Program-made: the position numbers and the translations under genes
The notes under the pieces: model-generated
What the model saw: the letters and a program-made list of their open reading frames with translations, nothing else
What the model was told of the DNA's origin: nothing
Databases searched by the model: none
Origin: a virus
IMG/VR virus record: IMGVR_UViG_3300028589_000591
Location: 1-37,002 of that record
Length of the DNA: 37,002 nucleotides
Direction: 5' to 3' (one strand)
Part shown: one piece after another, positions 24,193 through 31,627 of the stretch
Layout: each line of letters starts with the position of its first letter
How positions within the stretch are numbered: the stretch's first letter is position 1

Positions 24193-25208
24193 TTCACCAG
24201 CTCCACGTTTTCGGTCAGCGCGATCTTTTCCAGCTGCTCGATCACGTAGCCCTCGTTACGGCTGTTGTAATCCTCGACGCGAGAACGTTTCGGGTTGTCC
24301 ACGGTTTGCTTGCGCCAGCTGGAGTCCTGGAAGTAAATCGACAGGTTGTCCCAACTGGTGACCAGCACGCCGTTGACCGGAAAGAACGGCACGCTGAAGC
24401 TTGGCAGACCACCGTAAGTAGCGATCACCTGAGCGTCCTCGATGCGCTCTTTCTCGGTTGGTGTATCACCCTGCTTGGCGTACAGCTTCGCTTTGTCAGC
24501 GGCCAGCAGGTCGGTGCCGATGATTGCCACCAGGTCGCCGCCGTCGCGCAGACGCTCGTCCACCATTTGCTTGGTGTCGTGCACCAGGGCATCCAGGTTC
24601 TCGTAATCACCGCCCTGACCCATGGTCACCTTGCCAGGTGTCTTACCTTCCTTGAGTACCTGCTGCGGCGCCTGCTCGCGCAGCTGCTGCAGCCAGCCTT
24701 TGTTCACGTCCTGCAGCATCGGATAGGCTTCGATGTCGGTCTGCGCAGCCGCTTTCACACCATGGAAACCGACCATGATGCGATCCAGGGCGATCTGTTT
24801 CTGCACGGCAGCCGAGTAGCGTTGATGGAAGTCCGGGAACTTGGCCCAGGCATCGATTTTCGCGTAGGGCAGCCCCACGTCCGATTCGGTCGACGACAGC
24901 TCATAGGTGCTGTTCTCCAGCGCCGAGGCGTCTTTCGCCACGCGATCGGTGGTCTTGGTGTTGGTGCGGCCAGTCACCGGGCCAGACACGCCAATAAACA
25001 CCTTCTCGCCCTTGATCTCGGTCACCGGAATGACGTTGATGCGCTGCAGGAAGTCCGCTTTGGCGGTAATGGCGTCGTTCAGCTCCTGGGCGATCGACGG
25101 CTCAACGGAAAACATCTTGCTGGCCAGCTCGACACCGTAGGTCTCGGCGATCGCCAGTTGCATTTCGGCGTACATCTTGGCGCCGTAAGCGCTCAGGGAA
25201 CGGGCCAT
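24189..25208 (-). CDS. Major capsid protein, gpN-like
   Basis: 339 residues, HK97-fold P2 gpN family, starting MARSLSAYGAKMYAEMQLAI with the conserved FLQRINVIPVTEIKGEKVFI block. P2 gpN is a similar size and is processed at its N-terminus by gpO. Two bases separate it from the scaffold gene. Confidence 0.92.
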   Translation of the reverse strand: MARSLSAYGAKMYAEMQLAIAETYGVELASKMFSVEPSIAQELNDAITAKADFLQRINVIPVTEIKGEKVFIGVSGPVTGRTNTKTTDRVAKDASALENSTYELSSTESDVGLPYAKIDAWAKFPDFHQRYSAAVQKQIALDRIMVGFHGVKAAAQTDIEAYPMLQDVNKGWLQQLREQAPQQVLKEGKTPGKVTMGQGGDYENLDALVHDTKQMVDERLRDGGDLVAIIGTDLLAADKAKLYAKQGDTPTEKERIEDAQVIATYGGLPSFSVPFFPVNGVLVTSWDNLSIYFQDSSWRKQTVDNPKRSRVEDYNSRNEGYVIEQLEKIALTENVELVK

Positions 25209-25210
25209 GG

Positions 25211-26152
25211 TCAGAGCACCCGCGCTTTGGATTTGTCAGCCGGGCCGGAATTGCGCGGCAACTGACGTCCTGTGGAGGTGTTCTGCAGCGCAGTGAACTG
25301 TTTTTGCAGGCTGGTCAGCGCTGCCAGCACAGCCTTGTTGCTGCCGCCGTTGCGCTTGAATTCGCGCTCTTCTTCGGCAGTCGTGACAATCTCGTCCACT
25401 GCCGCGCTGACGTCATCGATCGGGGCTTGATCGGGTTCCGGTGCGTCTTCGGCTGCAGGCTCGATCACGGCCTGAATGCCGGCAGCGACGACCAGCAGCT
25501 GGGCCAGCAGGGCTTTCAAAGCCGTTGCGGTAGCTTCATCCATTGGGGGTTTGCTCTCGGTTGGGGTTTTCGGGGTGGTTTCGGCGGACGTGTCTTCAAT
25601 GCCGAAACGCTTGAACAAGCGGGTGAACATGGCGGCGAGGCGCCCGATCTCGCCCTGCGGCTCGGTCTCAGATTTGGTCTTAGTCACGGGTAGCGGGCCC
25701 AACTCCAGCGATGCGGCGTAGTACGCGGCGCGGCTGGTTCGGTTGGAGAAATACAGCTCTTGCGTGCCGAGGCTGGCCGGCGAATCAGTCACCGCCAGCC
25801 CGGTCAGATAGGCCTTGCCGCTGCCGGCAAAATTCGGGGTGATTTCGATGCTGCTGAACAGCTTCTGGCCCTGATCGTTGAGGTACAGCAGGCGGTCATT
25901 CGGTTTCAGCTGCGCTTCCAGGGCAATTTGCCCCGGTTCCAGATCTTCACCCTCCTCCACCAGGCGCACGGCAAATACGGTGCCGTGCGAGCCTGTCCAG
26001 CGTTCGTGGTCACACCAGATCACAGCGGTATATTTGGCCGGGGTGTAGGTCTCAGCGATGTCGCGCAGTTCCTGGGGCAGAATCTCGCGGCCATCGACGG
26101 TCGGGCCGCTGGTGGCAACACGTTTCCAGTAGGAGATAAGGGAACGGGGCAT
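25211..26152 (-). CDS. Capsid scaffold/protease, gpO-like
   Basis: 313 residues from ATG 26152 (MPRSLISYWKRVATSGPTVD); an in-frame TTG at 26170 is an alternative. N-terminal serine-protease domain (DGREILPQELRDIAETY; IWCDHERW), then an acidic linker and C-terminal scaffold helices (AVLAALTSLQKQFTALQNTS). First gene of the long late operon, divergent from the terminase gene. Confidence 0.88.
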   Translation of the reverse strand: MPRSLISYWKRVATSGPTVDGREILPQELRDIAETYTPAKYTAVIWCDHERWTGSHGTVFAVRLVEEGEDLEPGQIALEAQLKPNDRLLYLNDQGQKLFSSIEITPNFAGSGKAYLTGLAVTDSPASLGTQELYFSNRTSRAAYYAASLELGPLPVTKTKSETEPQGEIGRLAAMFTRLFKRFGIEDTSAETTPKTPTESKPPMDEATATALKALLAQLLVVAAGIQAVIEPAAEDAPEPDQAPIDDVSAAVDEIVTTAEEEREFKRNGGSNKAVLAALTSLQKQFTALQNTSTGRQLPRNSGPADKSKARVL

Positions 26153-26313
26153 GGTGGTAACTGCGCTCAATCACTGAATGAGCCGCAACGATAGGGAGCC
26201 GATTTGCCCCAAACAAACGGTTGGTTTTCGGCGATCTCCTATTTTCTGGATATAGGCGAATGATGGGATTTAACCCCGCGTTTCCGGCGTTTTCGCCGCA
26301 TAGACTGCGGCCC
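26153..26313. promoter_or_regulatory. Divergent late promoter region O/P
   Basis: About 160 bases between the scaffold gene (minus) and large terminase (plus). In P2-type phages the activator-dependent late promoters of both operons lie here. I see no clear TGT-N12-ACA dyad of the P2 Ogr type, so this phage's activator may read another site. GATATA at about 26259 could be a -10 element for the plus strand. Confidence 0.4.
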
Positions 26314-28356
26314 ATGAACTACCCGACCGAAGTCAAAGAAGCCGCAAAACGTCTCTACCTGCGCCGCTGTTCGGTGAAGGAAATCCAGGCGCATTTGAAG
26401 CTGCCAAATATCCGTATCGTCTACTACTGGATCCGCCAAGGCGGCTGGGACGAGATGCTTACGGATGAAGAACCATTGAGCGCCGTCAACCGACGAATCA
26501 CCTTGATTCTGGAGAAGATCGAGCCGCTGACGAAAGCCGAACTGGACGAACTGGAGCGGCTGACAAGCCTGCTTGAGCGACTGAAAAAGCTCGTGGCCAA
26601 ACCTGCGCCGGCGGCGGCAACAGATCGTCCGGACGAGCCTCGCGAACGTCAGCCTGGTCAACGCCGTGAGCGTGGCGAAGGCGGCGGCAAGAAGCGCGAC
26701 AAGAAGGCAAAGAACGACATCAGCGGCCTGACCGAAGTGGACTTCCTGGATAAGTTCATCTCGAAAATGTACGGCTACCAGAGAGAACTGTTCGAGGCGA
26801 AACAGAACCCGCTGACCCGCCGTGTCCGAAACATCCTCAAAAGCCGTCAGGTCGGCCTGACCTACTACTTCGCCGGCGAAGCGTTCATGGACGCCGTGTT
26901 GAGCGGTGATAACCAGGTGTTCCTGTCGGCCAGCCGATCGCAATCCGAGATCTTCCGCAGCTACATCATCCAATTCGCCAAGCAATGGTTTGATATTGAG
27001 CTGACCGGTAACCCGATCACCCTGAGCAACGGCGCCGAGCTGCGCTTTCTCAGCACCAACAGCAGCACCGCCCAGGGCTACCACGGCCACGTCTACGTGG
27101 ACGAATATTTCTGGATTCGCGACTTCGAAAAACTCAGCACCGTGGCCAGCGCCATGGGCACCCACAAGAAATGGCGCAAAACCTATTTCTCGACGCCCAG
27201 CGCCGTGTCGCACCAGGCGTATCCGTTCTGGTCGGGCGAAGAGTTCCGCAACAGCAAGCGCGGCAAGAAGGCCGGCGGTGTGTGGCCGAGCGAAACGGCC
27301 TACACACAGGGCGCGCTGTGTCCGGACGGCCAGTGGCGCAAAACGATCACCCTGGACGATGCGATCGCCGGCGGCTGCGATTTGTTCGACCTGGAGCAGC
27401 TGCAGCTGGAGTACGACGAGGACAAGTTTCAGCAGCTGTTCTACTGCAAGTTCATCGACAGCACCCAAAGCGCGTTCAGTCTCAAGGATCTGGAGCGCTG
27501 CTACTCGGATCTGTCGTTGTGGGAGGACTACAACCCGGATCTGGATCGCCCGTTCGGCAACAGCCCGGTGTGGCTGGGGTACGACCCGAGTCGCACCCGC
27601 GACGACGCCACCTGTGTGGTCATCGCGCCGCCGCTCGAACCCGGGGCGAAGTTCCGGATCCTGGAGAAGCACAGCTGGCGGGGCCATTCGTTCACCTACC
27701 AGGCCGCGCAGGTCAAGAAGCTGACCGAGCGCTTCAACGTGCAGCACATCGGCATTGATGTCACCGGCGTGGGTTACGGCGTTTTCGACCTGGTGCGCGA
27801 CTTCTACGCCAAGGCGACACCGATTCACTACAGCCTGGAAGCGAAAAACGCCCTGGTGCTCAAAGCCCAGGACACGATTCAAGGCAGTCGCATCGAGTGG
27901 GACGCCGGATGGACGGATATCGCCCAGGCCTTCCTGACCATCAAGCGCGGCGCCACCAACAGCGGTCAGATCACCTACAGCGCATCCCGTACCGAAGCCA
28001 CCGGTCACGCCGACATTGCCTGGGCGGTGATGCACGCCCTGTCCAACGAACCTTTGAACACCAACAAGCGGCGTCGTAGCCGCTACGTCACGAGTAACCA
28101 GAGCAGCCATGGCCAACCGCAAACGCAGAAAGCACCACGTAGCCCAACCACAGCAGCAGCCGATGCGCTCATTTACGTTCGGGGAGCCGGAACAGGTGCT
28201 GTCGGGCAACATCGGCGAATACGTGGGCGTGTTTCCCAGCGACGATGGCAAGATCTACAAGCCGCCAGTGTCCCGGGCTGGTCTGGCCAAGCTATTGCGC
28301 GCCAACGCGCACCACGGCGCCATTCCGAAGTTCAAGCGCAACCTGCTGCTGCGTGA
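26314..28356 (+). CDS. Terminase large subunit, gpP-like
   Basis: 680-residue frame from ATG 26314 (MNYPTEVKEAAKRLYLRRCS), which begins with a helix-turn-helix-like region. ATPase with SRQVGLTYYFAGEAFM near residue 190 and Walker B-like HVYVDEYFWI. The nuclease part has VWLGYDPSRTRDDATCVVIA. P2 gpP is about 590 residues; this frame reaches that length at about 28108, just where the portal starts, and then runs another 248 bases inside the portal gene with an Arg/Gln-rich tail that looks like out-of-frame translation. Either the usual stop was lost or the tail is a real extension. Confidence 0.92.
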   Translation: MNYPTEVKEAAKRLYLRRCSVKEIQAHLKLPNIRIVYYWIRQGGWDEMLTDEEPLSAVNRRITLILEKIEPLTKAELDELERLTSLLERLKKLVAKPAPAAATDRPDEPRERQPGQRRERGEGGGKKRDKKAKNDISGLTEVDFLDKFISKMYGYQRELFEAKQNPLTRRVRNILKSRQVGLTYYFAGEAFMDAVLSGDNQVFLSASRSQSEIFRSYIIQFAKQWFDIELTGNPITLSNGAELRFLSTNSSTAQGYHGHVYVDEYFWIRDFEKLSTVASAMGTHKKWRKTYFSTPSAVSHQAYPFWSGEEFRNSKRGKKAGGVWPSETAYTQGALCPDGQWRKTITLDDAIAGGCDLFDLEQLQLEYDEDKFQQLFYCKFIDSTQSAFSLKDLERCYSDLSLWEDYNPDLDRPFGNSPVWLGYDPSRTRDDATCVVIAPPLEPGAKFRILEKHSWRGHSFTYQAAQVKKLTERFNVQHIGIDVTGVGYGVFDLVRDFYAKATPIHYSLEAKNALVLKAQDTIQGSRIEWDAGWTDIAQAFLTIKRGATNSGQITYSASRTEATGHADIAWAVMHALSNEPLNTNKRRRSRYVTSNQSSHGQPQTQKAPRSPTTAAADALIYVRGAGTGAVGQHRRIRGRVSQRRWQDLQAASVPGWSGQAIARQRAPRRHSEVQAQPAAA

Positions 28357-29137
28357 GTTCATCGCCTCGGCTGGCTGCCGCACAGAGACGATGGGGCGCG
28401 CCGGCCTGGACTACATGGTCTTCGGCGAAGCGTACTTCTACAACGACACCAACGCATTCGGCCAGGTGCTTGAGTTGCAGCACCTGCCAGCGATCAATAT
28501 GCGCGTGAAGGTCGACGGCGGCTTCGTGATGCTGCTCCCCGACAATAAGGAGATGGAGTTCGAGGCGCACGAAATCTCCCACGTTCTGGACTACGACGTG
28601 GAACAGAACATTTACGGGATTCCAGACTATCTGGGCGGCCTGCAGGCGCTGCTGCTGAATGAGGCCGCTACCCTCTTCCGCCGGCGCTATTACAGCAACG
28701 GTGCGCACGCTGGCTACATCTTCTACACCAATGACCCCGACCTGACCGAAGAGGACGAAGACGAGCTGCGCGCCCAAATCAGCGCGAGCAAGGGTGTGGG
28801 CAACTTCCGATCAATGTTCGTCAACATCCCCAACGGTAAGGAAAACGCCATCCAGATCATCCCGGTGGGCGACTTCCAGGCGAAAGACGAGCTGGAGAAA
28901 GTGAAGAACATCACTCGAAACGATGTCATCGCGGCCTGGCGGATGAACCCGGCGCTGGCAGGCATCATCCCGGAAAACACCGGTGGATTCGGCGACATCG
29001 AAAAGATTGATCGCGTGTACACCAGCAACGAAATCCGGCCGATCTGCCAGTTGTTCGACCAGCTTAATGACAAATTGCGAGAAGACAGGCGCTTTAGCTG
29101 GAAGCCCGCTCAGGAAGCAGTGGATACCACTATATGA
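28109..29137 (+). CDS. Portal protein, gpQ-like
   Basis: 342 residues, almost the same as P2 gpQ. Conserved features: FTFGEPEQVLSGNIGEYVGV, FGEAYFYNDTNAFGQVLELQ and YGIPDYLGGLQALLLNEAAT. Forms the 12-fold ring at the packaging vertex. Overlaps the 3' end of the terminase frame by 248 bases. Confidence 0.94.
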   Translation: MANRKRRKHHVAQPQQQPMRSFTFGEPEQVLSGNIGEYVGVFPSDDGKIYKPPVSRAGLAKLLRANAHHGAIPKFKRNLLLREFIASAGCRTETMGRAGLDYMVFGEAYFYNDTNAFGQVLELQHLPAINMRVKVDGGFVMLLPDNKEMEFEAHEISHVLDYDVEQNIYGIPDYLGGLQALLLNEAATLFRRRYYSNGAHAGYIFYTNDPDLTEEDEDELRAQISASKGVGNFRSMFVNIPNGKENAIQIIPVGDFQAKDELEKVKNITRNDVIAAWRMNPALAGIIPENTGGFGDIEKIDRVYTSNEIRPICQLFDQLNDKLREDRRFSWKPAQEAVDTTI

Positions 29138-29163
29138 ACAACCAAGCGGAGAGAAAGCCACTA

Positions 29164-29180
29164 CATATTGTGGCAATATG
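29164..29180. promoter_or_regulatory. Inverted repeat upstream of Ogr-like gene
   Basis: CATATTG (29164-29170) and CAATATG (29174-29180) around TGG, flanked by further CCAC/GTGG symmetry. It lies 33 bases before the zinc-finger gene start. Possible operator of that gene, or part of cos, which should lie near here by analogy with P2. Confidence 0.35.
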
Positions 29181-29212
29181 GTGGCGATCAGCTGCCCCTG
29201 GGGAGGGACACA

Positions 29213-29470
29213 ATGAGAGTTGTATGCAAGTGCGGCCACAAGGGTCGAATTGCTTCACGGGAAGAGGTAACAACGGAGTTCGTGAAGCTGTATTGCCAAT
29301 GCCTGGACGCAAAGTGCGGGCATACGTGGGTGTCAAACCTGACGTTCTCACACACGCTCAGCCCGTCTTCGCAGACCTTCGAACGCATGTTGATCGATCG
29401 GTTTCGCGAGTTGCCCAGGGCAAAGCAGCGGGAGCTGTTCGAGCAGTTGGGGTCGCAGGCGGTGGCGTAG
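29213..29470 (+). CDS. Ogr/Delta-type late transcription activator
   Basis: 85 residues with a cysteine pattern of zinc-binding Ogr/Delta proteins (CKCGHKGRI and CQCLDAKCGHTWV) and the following aromatic segment (NLTFSHTLSP). Such proteins bind dyads upstream of P2 late promoters and contact RNA polymerase. ATG 29213 has a strong GGGAGG six bases ahead. A longer overlapping frame starting at 29134 is a shadow. The gene follows the portal and would act on the divergent late operons. Confidence 0.85.
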   Translation: MRVVCKCGHKGRIASREEVTTEFVKLYCQCLDAKCGHTWVSNLTFSHTLSPSSQTFERMLIDRFRELPRAKQRELFEQLGSQAVA

Positions 29471-29525
29471 GTACAAACCGCCAACGCTGCAGCGTCGGCG
29501 ATCGGGATCATTCAAAGAATGACGT

Positions 29526-29711
29526 TCAGCCCCCTACTTTCTCCTTTGGGTTGATTGCCAGTATCTCAGCCACGCGACGAACCTGCTGCTGTTCAACGCG
29601 ACTCAGCCGACGATACAGATCGATCAGTCGACGCTCGATGTCCGTGAGTACGGTCGTTTCCGACCCGACGTGCTCGAGGTTGATTTGATCGTTCTTCTTG
29701 CGATCCAACAT
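29526..29711 (-). CDS. Small helical protein downstream of repressor
   Basis: 61 residues with a helical RRLIDLYRRLSRVEQQQVRR core and good ribosome site (GGAG eight bases upstream). Similar to the C-terminal part of XRE-type phage regulators, so it may modulate the switch. Transcribed with the repressor or from the IR-rich gap between them. Function unknown. Confidence 0.6.
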   Translation of the reverse strand: MLDRKKNDQINLEHVGSETTVLTDIERRLIDLYRRLSRVEQQQVRRVAEILAINPKEKVGG

Positions 29712-29721
29712 GCTAACTACT

Positions 29722-29794
29722 CCATAAAGTGCATTGCTGAACGGACTTTATGGGGCGTGGCAAAAATCATTGGAATGGTAGCTTTCCCAATGAT
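29722..29794. repeat. Two adjacent perfect inverted repeats
   Basis: CCATAAAGT (29722-29730) with ACTTTATGG (29745-29753), and ATCATTGG (29766-29773) with CCAATGAT (29787-29794). They lie in the 100-bp gap between the repressor 3' end and the 61-aa gene. Loops of 14 and 13 bases suit two-site operators or hairpins. Confidence 0.5.
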
Positions 29795-29811
29795 GTATGG
29801 CTTTTCGTGAA

Positions 29812-30159
29812 TTAAGCCCGACGCCTGGCGGCGTCGTCAGCCATGGCCTCAAGGAAACGACGGATCGCTTTTTGATCCTCATCCGAGATGGTTCTGAACT
29901 GGTTTATCAACTCTTCTTCTGCTGCGCTAAAAAGTTGACCCAGAGGAGTGGATCGCCGGCCGGTCAGCACATAGGCAGCATCAACGCCACGTTCTTCAAG
30001 AGCCGTGACGTATCGGAGATCGAGAGAGTTCGCTCCCAATTCGTAGTTCTTTTGTGTGCCCCGGCTGACGCCAAGCAGCACTCCAAAATCAGTTTGATTT
30101 AACCCCAAGCGCTCGCGCTCTTCCCTGAGGCGTTCACCAACTCGATCCGCTATGAGCAT
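29812..30159 (-). CDS. XRE-family prophage repressor
   Basis: 115 residues from ATG 30159 (MLIADRVGERLREERERLGL), preceded by GGTGGTGA. Helix-turn-helix at about residues 17-50 (LNQTDFGVLLGVSRGTQKNY), then a region with GVDAAYVLTG typical of short phage C repressors. In-frame upstream starts (ATG 30177, 30189, TTG 30201) would add up to 14 residues. Divergent from the Cro-like gene, so it is the likely lysogeny repressor. No LexA-type cleavage domain is visible. Confidence 0.85.
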   Translation of the reverse strand: MLIADRVGERLREERERLGLNQTDFGVLLGVSRGTQKNYELGANSLDLRYVTALEERGVDAAYVLTGRRSTPLGQLFSAAEEELINQFRTISDEDQKAIRRFLEAMADDAARRRA

Positions 30160-30180
30160 TTTTTTATTCACCACCATTGA

Positions 30181-30202
30181 CTTGATCATTTTTTTGACCA
30201 AG
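30181..30202. promoter_or_regulatory. Operator candidate in switch region
   Basis: CTTGATCA (30181-30188) and TGACCAAG (30195-30202) form a 7-of-8 dyad across six T's, between the divergent repressor and Cro-like genes. Just beyond lies an A/C-rich run of repeated AAACA units up to the Cro-like ribosome site. The likely binding site for repressor. Confidence 0.5.
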
Positions 30203-30251
30203 AATCACCACAGACAAACGCAAACAAACAAAAACAAACAAGGGGAGCACT

Positions 30252-30452
30252 ATGCCCGCCACCGTTACGCACGAGCAAGCCCGGGCGGCGCTTGATCGAA
30301 AAGGAGTCAGCATTGCGGAGTTCAGTCGCAAACACGGACTGAACAAAAATTTAGTCAGCGACCTATTGAACGGTCGGATCAAAGGTCGCCGGGGGGAGGC
30401 ACATCGCGCCGCTGTGTTACTAGGGATTAAAGACGGCGTGATCGAACAGTAA
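30252..30452 (+). CDS. Cro/Cox-like DNA-binding protein
   Basis: 66 residues with a helix-turn-helix (VSIAEFSRKHGLNKNLVSDL) and basic tail (NGRIKGRRGEAHRAAVLLG), the pattern of phage BcepMu gp16-like regulators. Strong AAGGGGAG before ATG. First gene of the early rightward operon, so a Cro/Cox-type role is inferred. Confidence 0.8.
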   Translation: MPATVTHEQARAALDRKGVSIAEFSRKHGLNKNLVSDLLNGRIKGRRGEAHRAAVLLGIKDGVIEQ

Positions 30453-30481
30453 TAGCGGCGCTCAACAGGGAAAAGTAGAAG

Positions 30482-30955
30482 ATGAAAAGCCCGATCCTAG
30501 ACACTCGCAAAGAAGTCATGAGCGAGATCATCCGCAGCTATACCGGAGGACGTGAGGCCGCTGCCGCACGCTTGGGGCTGAAGCTTAAAAAGTTCGACAA
30601 CCATGCCTACGAAAATGCCGGCTGTAGCCCCCTTAGTGACACGCAAGTTTTCATGCTGGAGCAAGATTGCGGCACACACCATTTCCCCAACTACGTCGCG
30701 TCGATGTATGGCGGGCTGTTTGTGCCGGTTGCTGATCCTGAGACCTTGGACAACGTCGAGCTTTACGCTCGATCGGTGCAGGTAGCAGCAAAGCGCGGTT
30801 GTGTTGACCTAGCGATCGCCAAGGCGCTTGAAGACGGTTCGATCAGCGAAGAAGAAGCCGAGCTGATCCTAGACGCCCACAACCTCCATGTTGCTGCACG
30901 ACACTCCGAAGTGCTTGCAGCCATCGCTCTATACCGTGCGGGGAAAGCCCAATGA
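30482..30955 (+). CDS. CII-family phage regulator
   Basis: 157 residues, YmfL/CP76-type regulatory CII family: N-terminal EIIRSYTGGREAAAARLGL helix-turn-helix region, CSPLSDTQVFMLEQDCGTHH in the middle and a helical C-terminus. Early regulator; overlaps the next start by four bases. Confidence 0.78.
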   Translation: MKSPILDTRKEVMSEIIRSYTGGREAAAARLGLKLKKFDNHAYENAGCSPLSDTQVFMLEQDCGTHHFPNYVASMYGGLFVPVADPETLDNVELYARSVQVAAKRGCVDLAIAKALEDGSISEEEAELILDAHNLHVAARHSEVLAAIALYRAGKAQ

Positions 30956-31317
30956 ACAATCTGTCTGCAGCACAGGAATATCAGGACATGCTCAAAGCCG
31001 CGGCATCGCTGTTCCTCGAACGGCACCGGTGCGAACACTTGAGCGACGATCTGCAATTGGTCAAACGCGCCGTTCAACATTTGGTGTCCGACTTCGACGT
31101 ACTGACTCCGACAGCCGAAAAAATGGTTCACCTGGCCTACAGCGATTTATCTGCCGCAAGCGATCGGCAGCGCCTCGATGTACTGACCAGCACGGCGACA
31201 CATACAGTTATCACTGACACAGGCACCGGTGAGGTTTGGGCCGTCCCCGTCAGCCTGATCTATGAACGCATTCTGAACGCGCCGGACAACGGGCGTTTCC
31301 GCGTTACCACTCCTTAG
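30952..31317 (+). CDS. Hypothetical early protein
   Basis: 121 residues, MNNLSAAQEYQDMLKAAASL start, helical first half with a few beta strands after. Coupled to the CII-like gene by ATGA. No family recognised. Confidence 0.65.
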   Translation: MNNLSAAQEYQDMLKAAASLFLERHRCEHLSDDLQLVKRAVQHLVSDFDVLTPTAEKMVHLAYSDLSAASDRQRLDVLTSTATHTVITDTGTGEVWAVPVSLIYERILNAPDNGRFRVTTP

Positions 31318-31391
31318 CACCCAACCAACAAATTCCCGAGCCCCCATGTCCGTGGGTTTGGGTGAGCTGCGCCCGAAATTGAGGTTTGACG

Positions 31392-31625
31392 ATGGAAAAC
31401 ACCCTGAACATCAACGCAAAACTGCCGCCAGCGCAGGCCGAAGCGCTCTTGGTAAACCTGCGTGAACAATACCGTCTCAGCCTCAATGACCATTGGTATG
31501 CAGATCAATACCGATTTATCCCCGAAGGCCTGCGTCACGGATCGATCCTCGCTAACTGTCCTGTGATGGCCGCTCAGAAACACCTGATCGGCGCCCTCTC
31601 CCTCTGCCTTAAGAAAGTGAAGTAA
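31392..31625 (+). CDS. Hypothetical early protein
   Basis: 77 residues from ATG 31392 (MENTLNINAKLPPAQAEALL) with GAGG seven bases upstream. Two bases separate it from the primase gene. Unknown function; could be a replication accessory by position. Confidence 0.65.
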   Translation: MENTLNINAKLPPAQAEALLVNLREQYRLSLNDHWYADQYRFIPEGLRHGSILANCPVMAAQKHLIGALSLCLKKVK

Positions 31626-31627
31626 CC

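Noticed and set aside
26239-28251. Long minus-strand open frame (670 codons) opposite terminase
   Set aside because: Antisense shadow of a GC-rich gene; low-complexity Val/Leu/Gly-rich product and no ribosome site; the plus-strand product is clearly terminase.
29134-29688. 184-codon plus-strand frame after portal
   Set aside because: Overlaps the Ogr-like gene in another frame; the Ogr-like gene has the better ribosome site and family motifs.
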